A stretch of DNA of 55,750 nucleotides from positions 1 through 55,750 of the forward strand of contig MWJO01000049.1 of assembly GCA_002027195.1 (NCBI GenBank), in the 5' to 3' direction. This DNA is from Streptomyces sp. GKU 895. Its GTDB lineage: Bacteria > Actinomycetota > Actinomycetes > Streptomycetales > Streptomycetaceae. Below are positions 8,546 through 17,209 of this stretch, in pieces (positions within the stretch are counted from its first letter, which is position 1; each line of letters begins with the position of its first letter). A model generated the notes under the pieces. The model did not search any database. It was not told where the DNA came from and saw nothing but the letters and a program-made list of their open reading frames with translations. The position numbers and the translations under genes are program-made.

Positions 8546-10206
8546 GCCGGGTCACCCTCGCGCATCGGGATCCGCACGCCGCGCTCGTCGGCGACCGAGT
8601 CCGCGATGTCGTAGCCCGCGTCCACGTGCCGGATGACGCCCATGCCGGGGTCGTTGGTCAGCACGCGGCGGACCTTCTCGCCGGCGAGCTTCGTGCCGTC
8701 GGCGACGGTGACCTGGCCGGCGTGGATGGAGCGGCCCATGCCGACGCCGCCGCCGTGGTGGAGGGAGACCCAGGAGGCGCCGGAGGCGACGTTCACCATG
8801 GCGTTGAGCAGCGGCCAGTCGGCGATCGCGTCGGAGCCGTCGAGCATGGCCTCGGTCTCGCGGTACGGGGAGGCGACGGAACCGCAGTCGAGGTGGTCGC
8901 GGCCGATGGCCAGGGGCGCGGCCAGCTCGCCGCTCGCGACCATGTCGTTGAAGCGCTCGCCTGCCTTGTCGCGCTCGCCGTAGCCGAGCCAGCAGATGCG
9001 GGCGGGAAGGCCCTGGAAGTGGACGCGTTCGCCGGCCATCTTGATCCAGCGGTGCAGGGACTCGTTCTCGGGGAACAGGTCGAGGATCGCCTTGTCGGTC
9101 TTGGCGATGTCGGACGCCTCCCCGGACAGCGCGGCCCAGCGGAAGGGGCCCTTGCCCTCGCAGAAGAGGGGGCGGATGTAGGCGGGGACGAAGCCGGGGA
9201 AGGCGAACGCGCGGTCGTAGCCCGCGAGCTGGGCCTCGCCGCGGATGGAGTTGCCGTAGTCGAAGACCTCGGCGCCGGCGTCCATGAAGCCGACCATGGC
9301 CTCGACGTGCCGGGCCATGGACTCGCGGGCCCTCACCGTGAACCCGGCCGGGTCCTTCGCCGCCGCGTCGGCCATGTCCTCGAAGGCGACGCCGACCGGC
9401 AGGTAGGACAGCGGGTCGTGGGCCGAGGTCTGGTCGGTGACGATGTCGATGGGGGCGCCCTCGGCGAGCATCTGCGGGAGCAGTTCGGCGGCGTTGCCGA
9501 GGAGGCCGATGGACAGCGGCTTGCGCTGGTCGCGGGCCTCGGTGGCGAGCTGGAGGGCGTGAGCGAGGTTGTCGGCCCTGACGTCGAGGTAGCGGTGCTC
9601 GATGCGGCGCTCGATGGCGCGCGGGTCGCAGTCGATACAGATCGCGACGCCGTCGTTCATGGTGACCGCGAGGGGCTGGGCGCCGCCCATGCCGCCGAGG
9701 CCGGAGGTGAGGGTGATGGTCCCGGCGAGGGTGCCGCCGAACTTCTTCGCGGCGACGGCGGCGAAGGTCTCGTAGGTGCCCTGGAGGATGCCCTGGGTGC
9801 CGATGTAGATCCAGGAGCCGGCGGTCATCTGGCCGTACATGGTCAGGCCGAGGGCCTCCAGGCGGCGGAACTCCTCCCAGTTGGCCCAGTCGCCGACGAG
9901 GTTGGAGTTGGCGATGAGGACGCGCGGGGCCCACTCGTGGGTCTGCATGACGCCGACGGGGCGGCCGGACTGGACGAGCATGGTCTCGTCCTGCTTGAGG
10001 GTGCGCAGGGTGCGGACCATGGCGTCGAAGGAGCGCCAGTCGCGGGCGGCCTTGCCGGTGCCGCCGTAGACGACGAGCTTGTCGGGGTGCTCGGCGACCT
10101 CGGGGTCGAGGTTGTTCTGGAGCATCCGCAGGGCGGCTTCCTGCTGCCATCCCAGGGCACTCAGTTCCGTACCGCGCGGCGCTCGTACGGGGCGGGGTCC
10201 TGACAT
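8542..10206 (-). CDS. hutU: Urocanate hydratase
   Basis: The 554-residue enzyme converts urocanate to imidazolonepropionate using tightly bound NAD. Diagnostic segments are LVVYGGTGKAARDW near the N-terminus, the NAD-binding TSGLGGMGGAQPLA near residue 160 and the active-site CWLGYGERDKAGERFN near residue 400. Length matches bacterial urocanases. ATG at 10206 has AGGAGG seven bases upstream. It is the first gene of the hut operon, with an inverted repeat 28 bp or more upstream that may be the operator. Confidence 0.97.
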   Translation of the reverse strand: MSGPRPVRAPRGTELSALGWQQEAALRMLQNNLDPEVAEHPDKLVVYGGTGKAARDWRSFDAMVRTLRTLKQDETMLVQSGRPVGVMQTHEWAPRVLIANSNLVGDWANWEEFRRLEALGLTMYGQMTAGSWIYIGTQGILQGTYETFAAVAAKKFGGTLAGTITLTSGLGGMGGAQPLAVTMNDGVAICIDCDPRAIERRIEHRYLDVRADNLAHALQLATEARDQRKPLSIGLLGNAAELLPQMLAEGAPIDIVTDQTSAHDPLSYLPVGVAFEDMADAAAKDPAGFTVRARESMARHVEAMVGFMDAGAEVFDYGNSIRGEAQLAGYDRAFAFPGFVPAYIRPLFCEGKGPFRWAALSGEASDIAKTDKAILDLFPENESLHRWIKMAGERVHFQGLPARICWLGYGERDKAGERFNDMVASGELAAPLAIGRDHLDCGSVASPYRETEAMLDGSDAIADWPLLNAMVNVASGASWVSLHHGGGVGMGRSIHAGQVTVADGTKLAGEKVRRVLTNDPGMGVIRHVDAGYDIADSVADERGVRIPMREGDPA

Positions 10207-10234
10207 GGTCTGCCTCCTAGCGGAATGTTTGAGT

Positions 10235-10265
10235 CTCTATTCACATCCTGACCTCCTGAATAGAG
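10235..10265. promoter_or_regulatory. Inverted repeat upstream of hutU, candidate hut operator
   Basis: CTCTATTCA at 10235-10243 and TGAATAGAG at 10257-10265 form a perfect 9-bp inverted repeat with a 13-bp spacer. The flanks (TTGAG left, CTAGTCAA right) extend the symmetry. It sits in the 103-bp gap between the divergent hutU and decarboxylase genes. The half-site CTATTCA recurs at 17154-17160 in front of the HAL-like gene. Confidence 0.55.
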
Positions 10266-10312
10266 CTAGTCAATAGGGCGGTCCCTCAGCGCGGGCGCGC
10301 CGCGGATGTTTG

Positions 10313-10354
10313 GCTGGATGCATGGGCGCAGACGCTGGATGCATGGGCGCGGAC
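10313..10354 (+). repeat. 21-bp tandem duplication of the decarboxylase translation start
   Basis: Two adjacent 21-bp copies of GCTGGATGCATGGGCGCRGAC differ at one base. Each contains an in-frame ATG, at 10322 and 10343, so the start codon itself is duplicated. Confidence 0.85.
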
Positions 10355-11740
10355 AACGACCTGACGGGGGACGTCGTGGGCATCGAAGGGCAAGAAGATC
10401 GCGCGGTCCGGCGGGACGAGGCGGTGCGGGCCGCGGTGGAGCAGGGGCTGCTGGGGCCGGGCTCCCCGATCGTCGGCCTCCTGGACGTCACCGGCATCCG
10501 GGAGTCGGCGGCCGAGCTGCGGGCCGCGTTCGACGCCGTCACCGCGCCCGGCACGCCCGTGCTGCACGCCTTCGCGGTGAAGGCGACCCCGCTGGTGCCG
10601 GTGCTGCGGCTGCTGCGGGAGGCCGGGATCGGCGCGGAGGTGGCGAGTCCGGGTGAGCTGGCGCTGGCGCGGGCGGCGGGGATCGCCCCGCAGCAGACGG
10701 TGCTGGACTCGCCCGCGAAGACACCGGCCGAGCTGCGGGAGGCCCTCGCCCTCGGGATCGCCGTCAACGCCGACAATCCGCAGGAGCTGGACCGCATCGA
10801 CGCCCTCATGAGGTCCGGCCCGAGTCGCTCGCCGCTCGGGATCCGGGTGAACCCGCAGATCGGCGGGGGTTCCATCGGGGCGACCTCGACGGCGACGGCG
10901 ACCTCGAAGTTCGGGGTGGCGCTGCGCGATGAGGGCGCCCGGGAGTGGCTCCTGCGCGCCTACGCCGACCGGCCCTGGCTCAACCGGCTGCACGCGCACA
11001 CCGGCTCCCAGGGCATCCCGCTGTCCCTGATGGCGCAGGGGGTCGCGGAGACGTACGCGCTCGCCGAGGAGGTCAACCGGCACATCGGGCGCCCGCAGAT
11101 CGACACGATCGACATCGGCGGCGGACTGCCGGTGAACTTCGGCTCGGACACGACGGCGCCGACCTACGCGCAGTACGCGCGGCTGCTGAGCGAGGCGGTG
11201 CCGGGCCTGTTCGACGGGCGGTACGGGCTGGTGACCGAGTTCGGGCGGTCGCTGCTGGCCAAGCACGGCACGATCGTGGCCCGGGTGGAGTACGCCAAGA
11301 GCGCGGGCGGGCGGCCGGTCGCGGTGACGCACGCGGGCGTGCAGGTGGCGACGCGGACGGTGTACGTACCGGGGGCGTGGCCGCTCAGGATCGCCGCGTA
11401 CGACGGGAAGGGGCGGCCGAAGGCGGGGGCCGAGGTGGTGCAGGACATCGCCGGGCCGGCCTGCTTCTCGGGCGACCTGCTCGCCGAGGCGAGGGCGCTG
11501 CCGCTGCTCGAGCAGGGCGACTACGCGGCGGCGCTGGACACCGGCGCGTACTACTTCGCGCACCACTACGCCTACAACTCCCTCGCGCGGCCCGGCATCT
11601 ACGGGTTCGCGTCGGACGAGGGCGGCTCCGTCGCCTTCGCGACCGTGCGCACCCCGCAGACGCTCGAGGAGATCGTGGCCGAGTCGGGAGGGGCGCACGC
11701 CTCCGCGCTCACCACCCTCGGGGCGACCGCGCGCCCTTGA
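10343..11740 (+). CDS. PLP-dependent LysA-like (group IV) decarboxylase
   Basis: The protein of about 465 residues is a fold-type III PLP enzyme like diaminopimelate and ornithine/arginine decarboxylases. It has the PLP lysine in HAFAVKATP, the HTGSQG segment, the glycine loop DIGGGLPVNFG and the catalytic cysteine region GPACFSGD. The substrate cannot be fixed; a biosynthetic lysA is normally elsewhere with thrA. The start is uncertain: ATG at 10343 or 10322 (inside the duplication) or TTG at 10310, none with a strong ribosome site. It is divergent from the hut operon, but a role in histidine metabolism is not shown. Confidence 0.85.
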   Translation: MGADNDLTGDVVGIEGQEDRAVRRDEAVRAAVEQGLLGPGSPIVGLLDVTGIRESAAELRAAFDAVTAPGTPVLHAFAVKATPLVPVLRLLREAGIGAEVASPGELALARAAGIAPQQTVLDSPAKTPAELREALALGIAVNADNPQELDRIDALMRSGPSRSPLGIRVNPQIGGGSIGATSTATATSKFGVALRDEGAREWLLRAYADRPWLNRLHAHTGSQGIPLSLMAQGVAETYALAEEVNRHIGRPQIDTIDIGGGLPVNFGSDTTAPTYAQYARLLSEAVPGLFDGRYGLVTEFGRSLLAKHGTIVARVEYAKSAGGRPVAVTHAGVQVATRTVYVPGAWPLRIAAYDGKGRPKAGAEVVQDIAGPACFSGDLLAEARALPLLEQGDYAAALDTGAYYFAHHYAYNSLARPGIYGFASDEGGSVAFATVRTPQTLEEIVAESGGAHASALTTLGATARP

Positions 11741-11910
11741 CGCACGCCGGTGGACCTGTGGGTCAACTGATCGGAAAACGAGCGCAGTTGACCCACCCTA
11801 GCCATCCGCCGCATGTTCCACCGGAAAATGCCGGAATCCTCACCCCCCGCCCACACCCTGCGTAGTTTCGGCGTCACTCAGCCGAACCCCAGGCGGGAGG
11901 GGAACTCACG

Positions 11911-12296
11911 GTGCCCGGTATCGACGAGTGTCTGCTCGAAGTCATGCAACTGCCCGGTGCCCGGGGCGCCGCGCTCGTCGACTGGACGAGCGGGCTGGCC
12001 CTGGGCACCGCCGGCGAGTCACCGGGCGGTGACTACGAGACGCCGCGGCCGAGGCCGCCGAACTGGCCCGGCTGGCCGCCGAGCACCGGGCGTTCGCCCC
12101 GGAGGACGACATCACCGACCCCCCGGTCGAGGACGTCATCATCAGCAACCGGGACAGCTACCACGTCCTGTGCTTCGTCCAGACGTCGTTCGACAGCAGC
12201 GTCTTCCTGCATCTGTGGCTGGCCCGCGTGGAGGGCAACCTCGCGCTGGCCCGCATCCGGCTCGGCGAGATGACCGGACGGCTGGTCCTGGGATGA
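11911..12296 (+). CDS. Roadblock/LC7-like small protein (frameshifted)
   Basis: GTG at 11911 follows GGGAGGGG. The N-terminus PGIDECLLEVMQLPGARGAALVDWTSGLALGTAGE matches the start of the Roadblock-type protein at 13637 (ALVDYTSGMALGTLGG). A one-base loss near 12041 throws the frame. The next frame continues with an acidic helical segment (AAEAAELARLAAEHRAF), then VEDVIISNRDSYHVLCFVQ and ALARIRLGEMTGRLVLG to a TGA at 12294-12296. The repaired protein is about 128 residues. It is the first gene of a four-gene group and overlaps the next start (ATGA). Confidence 0.72.
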
Positions 12297-13102
12297 CGGC
12301 GGTGACCACCACACCACCGCCCCGGCTGCCGGTGCGGGACAAGGCGGAGGCCCGCGACCGGGCCTGGGGCGGCGTCTCCCCGATGCTGACCCGGCTCGCC
12401 GCCGAGCGGGCCACCGGTGTCCTCGTCCGCGAGCGCGGCACCCTGCATCTCGCCGAGGGCCGGGTCGTGCACGCCGAGAGCCCCGCCGCGCCCGGCCTCG
12501 GCGCCCTGCTCACCGCGCACGGCACCCTCGACGCCGACACCTGGCGGCAGGCCGCCGAGGAGGCCACGGAGGCCCCGGGCGCCGGACTGCTGCTCGTCGG
12601 CCGCGGCCGGCTCACCCGGGGCGCGCTGGAGCTGTGCCACCTCGAAACGCTGTACGACGCGGCCTACTTCGCGCTCGCCCCCAGCAGCACCCCGGGCCGC
12701 TTCCGGTACACGAGCCCGGGCCGGGCCGGCGCGGTGCGTGCCGTGACGGTGGCCGCCCTGGAGCACGAGACGCTGCGCCGCCGCGACCTGCTGCACCGCA
12801 TATGGCCCGATCCGGCGACCGACGAAGCCCCGCTGCTGCGCGCCGACAGCGTCGCCCTCCCGGGCCCCACCGCCCGGCAGCGGGCGGTGCTGCACCTGGT
12901 CGACGGCGTCCGCACGGCACTGGACATCGCCCGCGCGATGGGCCGCCCCGCGTTCCACACCCTGGTGGACGTACGGCGGCTCGCGGCGGCCGGGGTCCTG
13001 GTGCGCGGCGCCCCGGAACCCGCCGAGCCGGCCTGGCCCGAGACCACCGACCCCGACATCACGCTGCTGAAGAGGCTCAGGGATGCGCTGGAGTCCCTTT
13101 GA
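12293..13102 (+). CDS. DUF4388/PatA-N-like protein with C-terminal winged-helix-like region
   Basis: The 269-residue protein starts at ATG 12293, overlapping the stop of the LC7-like gene. Residues about 25-120 resemble the DUF4388/PatA N-terminal domain: ATGVLVRERGTLHLAEGRVVHAESP, then a helical hairpin and GRGRLTRGALELCHLETLYDAAYFAL. Residues about 200-250 (TARQRAVLHLVDGVRTALDIARAMG, VDVRRLAAAGVLVRG) look like a winged helix. DUF4388 proteins commonly accompany Roadblock/MglB-like proteins and signalling ATPases. No enzyme motif is visible; a scaffold or adaptor role is inferred. Confidence 0.72.
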   Translation: MTAVTTTPPPRLPVRDKAEARDRAWGGVSPMLTRLAAERATGVLVRERGTLHLAEGRVVHAESPAAPGLGALLTAHGTLDADTWRQAAEEATEAPGAGLLLVGRGRLTRGALELCHLETLYDAAYFALAPSSTPGRFRYTSPGRAGAVRAVTVAALEHETLRRRDLLHRIWPDPATDEAPLLRADSVALPGPTARQRAVLHLVDGVRTALDIARAMGRPAFHTLVDVRRLAAAGVLVRGAPEPAEPAWPETTDPDITLLKRLRDALESL

Positions 13103-13136
13103 ACGACAACGCGCCCGTGCCGAGAGGAGTGACCAG

Positions 13137-13613
13137 ATGGCGGCCGAACCCGAAATCCTGGACGAGCTGCGGCGGTTGAGGAGCCGGGTGCCGTATCTCA
13201 CCGGCGCCCTGGCGGCGAGCGTGGACGGGCTCGTCCTCGCCCAGGACACCCCGGGTGTGGAGCCCGACGGCATGGCCGCGCTCACCGCGGCCGCGCTCGG
13301 CGTCGCCATGCGGCTGTCGGACGCGACCGGGCAGGGGGACTTCCGGGAGCTGACGGTGCGGGGCGCCTACGGCTATGTGGCGACGTACGCGGCGGGCCGC
13401 AGCGCCGTTCTCACGCTGCTCGCGCAGGACCGCGTCAACGCCGGCCGGCTCCATCTGGAGGGCCGCCGCGCCGGCACCCGTATCGGGGAGTTCCTCGACT
13501 CCCGGGCGCCGGCGGAGGCACCCGTCGCCGCCAAACCGGCCAGAGCGCCCGCCCGCACCAGAGCGGCGCGCACCCCTCGTACGACCAACGCACGTACGTC
13601 TACCGACAGTTGA
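13137..13613 (+). CDS. Roadblock/LC7-domain protein with Ala/Arg-rich tail
   Basis: This 158-residue protein has a Roadblock-like alpha/beta domain (VPYLTGALAASVDGLVLAQDT, GMAALTAAALGVAMRLSD, FRELTVRGAYGYVATYAAGRSAVLTLLAQDRVNAGRLHLEGR) followed by a basic, Ala/Pro/Thr-rich tail of about 40 residues. ATG at 13137 follows GAGAGGAG; an ATG at 13083 would overlap the previous gene but has a weaker site. In Streptomyces conservons such proteins pair with a small GTPase, but none lies here. Confidence 0.75.
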   Translation: MAAEPEILDELRRLRSRVPYLTGALAASVDGLVLAQDTPGVEPDGMAALTAAALGVAMRLSDATGQGDFRELTVRGAYGYVATYAAGRSAVLTLLAQDRVNAGRLHLEGRRAGTRIGEFLDSRAPAEAPVAAKPARAPARTRAARTPRTTNARTSTDS

Positions 13614-13636
13614 ACCCACAGGAAAGGCAGACAGTC

Positions 13637-14011
13637 ATGGCCAACACCGAAACCTCCCTGAAAGAGTGCCTCGCCTCCATCGAGGGCGCGACCGGCGTGG
13701 CGCTGGTCGACTACACCAGCGGCATGGCCCTCGGCACCCTGGGGGGCAGCAAGAGCTTCGACCTCAGCGTGGCCGCCGCCGGGAACACCGACGTCGTCCG
13801 CGCCAAGATGCGCACCATGGAACACCTCGGGCTCAAGGGCCAGATCGAGGACATCCTGATCACCCTGTCCGACCAGTACCACCTGATCCGGCTGATCAGC
13901 GGCCGCAGCGGCAACGGACTGTTCATGTACCTGGTCCTGGACGCCAAGCGCGCCAACCTGGCGATGGCCCGCCACCAGCTGAAGAAGATCGAGGAGGACC
14001 TGGAGGTCTGA
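13637..14011 (+). CDS. Roadblock/LC7-like protein
   Basis: The 124-residue protein begins ANTETSLKECLASIEGATGVALVDYTSGMALGTLGG and ends with a lysine-rich amphipathic helix (MARHQLKKIEEDLEV). ATG at 13637 follows AGGAAAGG. It is related to the first gene of the group at 11911, so the cluster contains a paralogous pair plus a third Roadblock protein and a DUF4388 protein. Such folds usually dimerise and regulate Ras-like GTPases; the partner is not in the window. Confidence 0.78.
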   Translation: MANTETSLKECLASIEGATGVALVDYTSGMALGTLGGSKSFDLSVAAAGNTDVVRAKMRTMEHLGLKGQIEDILITLSDQYHLIRLISGRSGNGLFMYLVLDAKRANLAMARHQLKKIEEDLEV

Positions 14012-14023
14012 CCGGCGGGCCGC

Positions 14024-14612
14024 TCAGACCAGCGCCGCGGTGCGGCGGCGCGCCCCGCCCGGGGCCGCGTCGCCCGCCGCGATGCCGGTGCCGCGGTACG
14101 CCTTGACCGCCTTGCCGGCCGGGCGTCCGCCGCGCGCGTCGAGCCAGTCGACCCGCACCCACAGCAGCGCCTCCCCGGCCACGCTCGCGCCGCCCGAGCC
14201 AGGCGGCCTTCAGCCACAGCCCCACCCCGGCCCCCGGCCGAGCAGCACGCCCGCCCGCGACGGGCACCGCGAAGTTGGCGCCGAGCGCCGCCAGCCAGGC
14301 GAGCAGCAGCCACCAGCGATGTCCGCGCCGCCAGTTCCGTACGGTCACGGCCCGGTCCTGGAGCACGTCGTGCTTCCCGGCGCGGGCGGCCGCGCCCGCG
14401 AGGGCGGTGTAGCGCCTGCGGCGGCGGTACGACACGACGGCCACCGCGACGATGAACAGCGCGGCCCCCGCCATGACCCCGATCCGGCGCCCGGTCAGCC
14501 CCGGCACCAGCACCCCGACACCCGCCGCGAACACCCCGGCCCACCACAGGGGCGCCGCTCCGGCGCGTACGACGACGGCTACCCGAGCGAGTCCCAGTCC
14601 TCCGCGTGCCAC
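14024..14612 (-). CDS. Two-helix membrane protein of unknown function (frameshifted)
   Basis: GTG at 14612 follows GAGGAGG. The sequence has hydrophobic segments LWWAGVFAAGVGVLVPGL and GVMAGAALFIVAVAVVSY, a basic loop RRRRRY, then WWLLLAWLAALGANFAVPVAGG and VGLWLKAAWLG. An extra base near 14193 shifts the frame; after it the sequence reads ASVAGEALLWVRVDWLDARGG to a tail ending in TAALV and a stop at 14024-14026. I do not recognise the family. It is convergent with the Roadblock operon. Confidence 0.55.
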
Positions 14613-14709
14613 GTCCGCCTCCTCGTCCCGTCGGCACAGTCCTGTCGACACAGTCCTTTCGGCCGGGCAGGTTAGCGGGCGAAAGTGAGACGAGTCTGAA
14701 AAACGCCGG

Positions 14710-15567
14710 CTACTCCACGAACAGCCCCCGCGCCGCCGCCTTCGTGTCGAACTCCTCCAGCCGCGCCTGCGCGTCCGGCAGCTCGTCGGCCATGGCCTCC
14801 AGCAGCACCCGTCCGAGCAGCATCGGCGCGCAGGCGGTGTCGAAGGCGAGCCCGGTGCCGACGGCGGCGGGCAGCAGCAGGTCGGAGACCTTGGCGACCG
14901 GCGCGAAGGCGGAGTCGGCGACGGTGACGACGGACAGCCCGGCCTCCTTGGCGTAGCCGAGCGTGTCCAGGACCTCCCGGGGATGCCGGGGCAGCGCGAA
15001 GCAGAGCAGCGCCGAGGCGCCCGCGCGGACGGCGGCGTCGATCCGGTCGTGGACCATCGTGCCGCCCTCGTGCAGCAGCCGGACGTCCGGGTGGACCTTG
15101 GCGGCGAAGTAGGCGAAGCCGTAGGCCTGCGAGGCGGCGGCCCGCAGTCCCAGCACCGGCAGCGGCCGGGAGGCGGCCAGCACCCGGCCCGCGCGCTGCA
15201 CGGGCCGCGGGTCGGCGAGCATCTCGGCGAGGTGCCGGAGGTTGGCGATCTCGGCCTCGACGGCCTGCTGGTACTCGTTGTACGACGCCGAGTCCGCCGC
15301 CTGCTGCTGTTCCCCGGGCGCGACCTCGCGCAGGTGGCGGCGCAGGGCGGGATAGCCGTCGAAGCCGAGGGCGACCGCGAAGCGGGTCACGGACGGCTGG
15401 CTGACCCCGGCGAGCTCGGCGAGCTCGACGCTGGACAGGAACGGCACGTCCGCGGCGCGCCGCACCATGCTGTGCGCGATGCGCCGCTGGGTCGGCGTGA
15501 GCCGGTGCCCCTCGAAGAGCGCCTGGAGCCGTGCCGCCGGTGTGTCCGTCACACCCATCTCGCTCAT
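14710..15567 (-). CDS. MurR/RpiR-family transcriptional regulator
   Basis: The 285-residue regulator has an N-terminal HTH_6 domain (LTPTQRRIAHSMV ... VELAELAGVSQPSVTRFAVALGF) and a SIS domain (LPVLGLRAAASQAYGFAYFAAK, TVADSAFAPVAKVSDLLLPA) that senses phosphosugar-like or amino-acid-derived ligands. ATG at 15567 overlaps the stop of the HAL-like gene (TGATG); a GTG three bases upstream is equally possible. Translational coupling indicates that it regulates the HAL-like operon and perhaps the divergent OpuC transporter. The ligand is unknown. Confidence 0.88.
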   Translation of the reverse strand: MSEMGVTDTPAARLQALFEGHRLTPTQRRIAHSMVRRAADVPFLSSVELAELAGVSQPSVTRFAVALGFDGYPALRRHLREVAPGEQQQAADSASYNEYQQAVEAEIANLRHLAEMLADPRPVQRAGRVLAASRPLPVLGLRAAASQAYGFAYFAAKVHPDVRLLHEGGTMVHDRIDAAVRAGASALLCFALPRHPREVLDTLGYAKEAGLSVVTVADSAFAPVAKVSDLLLPAAVGTGLAFDTACAPMLLGRVLLEAMADELPDAQARLEEFDTKAAARGLFVE

Positions 15568-17068
15568 CACTCGCTCCCCCTCCAGATGTCCGTGAACCGG
15601 TCGAGCAGTGCGGCCGCCGTCGTCACGTCACCCGTGAGCGGCCGGTCGGCCTGGTCCTCGTCGAGCACCGAGTAGGCCAGCTCCAGCGCCCGCCCCACCG
15701 GCAGCGCCGGGTCGGGGCCGTGGTCGCGCTGGCGCAGGGCCCGTACGGCGGCGACGAGTTCGCAGCCGACGACGAGCCGGTACGCCCCGCACGCCCGCAA
15801 GGTCTGCCGGGCGGCGAGCGAGGCGAAGCTGGCCTGTTCCTCGACGCCCCGGGAGAGTACAGCGTGCCCGAGGGAGGCGGGGGCGGAGAAGGCCCGCAGA
15901 TCGCCGAGGGCGGCGCCGGCGGCGTACTCCAGGATCATCACGCCGGAGGAGGCGGGCTCGTGGTCGGCGAGGAAGGGGCGCAGGCGGGTGTAGGCGGGCT
16001 CGTTGAGGGTGGACAGCCGGGACGTCGACAGCCTCGCCACCTGGGTGAGGGCCAGCCTGAAGTGGTCGAGGGCGAGGGCGAGCTGGGCCTGGTAGAAGCG
16101 CCGTGGTGGTAGGCGGCCATGTCCTCGGGGCTGATGAACGGGTTCTCGGCGGCGGCGTTGATCTCGACGGCGAGGACGGCTTCGAGGGCGTCGGCGGCGT
16201 CGTGCGCCGGGCCGTGGATCTGCGGCAGGCAGCGGAAGCCGTACGGGTCCTGGATACGGCCGAGGGGCGGCGTGGGCCGTTCGTCCGCGCCGATCAACTC
16301 CCGCATCCGGCGGGCGACTTCGCTGCTGCCCCGGTGCGGCCGGGCGGCGTGCACGGGGGCGGCGTACGCCTCGTGGGAGCCGTCCACCGCGAGCAGTGAC
16401 AGCGCGCCGACCACCTGCGTGGCCTCCAGCAGCCCGCGCAGTTCGTGCAGGGCGAGCGCGGCCTGGCCGAGGGTGAGGGCGTTGCTGCTGATGAAGGCGA
16501 GGGCGTCGTTGTTGTCGAGGGGCTGCGGCTCAGGACCGGCGCCTTTCCAGGGGTGCTCCCCGGCCAGCGCGAGGCCCGCCTGGGCGAGGGCCGCGATGTC
16601 CCCGGTGCCGACCGACCCGAACTCGTGGACGACCGGGTACGCCCCGCTCTCCAGAGCCTCGCACAGTGCGGTGACGACGGTCGGCCGCAGCCCCGCGCCG
16701 CCCGCCAGCAGCTGGTTCGCCCGGACGGCGAGCATCGCGCGCACCTGCCGGGCGGGCAGCTCCTCGCCGATGGCGCCGGCGTGGCTGCGCAGGAGTCTGA
16801 GGCCGTGCTCGGCGGCCGCCTCGGTGGGCACCGGCTCGTTCCGGTTGGCGCCGACGCCGGTCGAGCGGCCGTAGACGCGACCGGTCGCGGCGATCTGCCG
16901 GGCGGCGTCCCACGATGTGGTCACCCGCTTCATCGCATCGGTCCCGGGCACCGGCCGCGCGGCCCCGTCGGCGAGCCGTGCGACGTCGGAGACGCCGAGT
17001 CCGATCCCGTCGAGGACGACCAGTCCGGTGTGCACAGAAGCAGGTGTGTCCACGATCTGAGACGACAT
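15567..17068 (-). CDS. Histidine ammonia-lyase-like protein lacking the MIO triad (frameshifted)
   Basis: The repaired protein is about 500 residues of the aromatic amino-acid lyase family. It keeps the catalytic Tyr (VYGRSTGVG, Tyr66), an Asn segment (AFISSNALTLG), the Tyr/Arg motif QDPYGFRCLPQIHGP and a Glu motif (GVEEQASFASLA). Where canonical enzymes have GSLGCSGDL or GSVGASGDL, this one has GSVGTGDIAALAQ (Thr155-Gly156), one residue short, so the Ala-Ser-Gly that cyclises to MIO is absent. A one-base loss near 16101 (HHG then GFYQAQ) breaks the frame; it is well downstream of the triad. It is coupled to a RpiR regulator and divergent from an OpuC-type transporter. Ammonia-lyase activity is doubtful. 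Confidence 0.82.
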
Positions 17069-17137
17069 AAAGCCCAAACACCCCTCAATCCGGACACCTG
17101 ATCTTGCCTGGCGGGCATCCGTTACTTCGGATTTACA

Positions 17138-17149
17138 TCAACCCGTTGA
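17138..17149. promoter_or_regulatory. Palindrome in the divergent HAL-like / OpuC promoter region
   Basis: TCAACCCGTTGA is a 5-bp perfect inverted repeat with a 2-bp centre. It overlaps a TTGACA hexamer (17146-17151) reading toward the transporter, and the hutU half-site CTATTCA lies at 17154-17160. It is a plausible regulator site for the divergent promoters; the protein that binds it is not known. Confidence 0.4.
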
Positions 17150-17209
17150 CAAACTATTCAGCTAAAGAGAACTCTGCATGACGTTATACAGCCGGGCAAG
17201 GGACATCTC

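Noticed and set aside
15567..17068. Calling this gene hutH
   Set aside because: The MIO triad is absent and it is not in the hut operon, so the name would overstate function.
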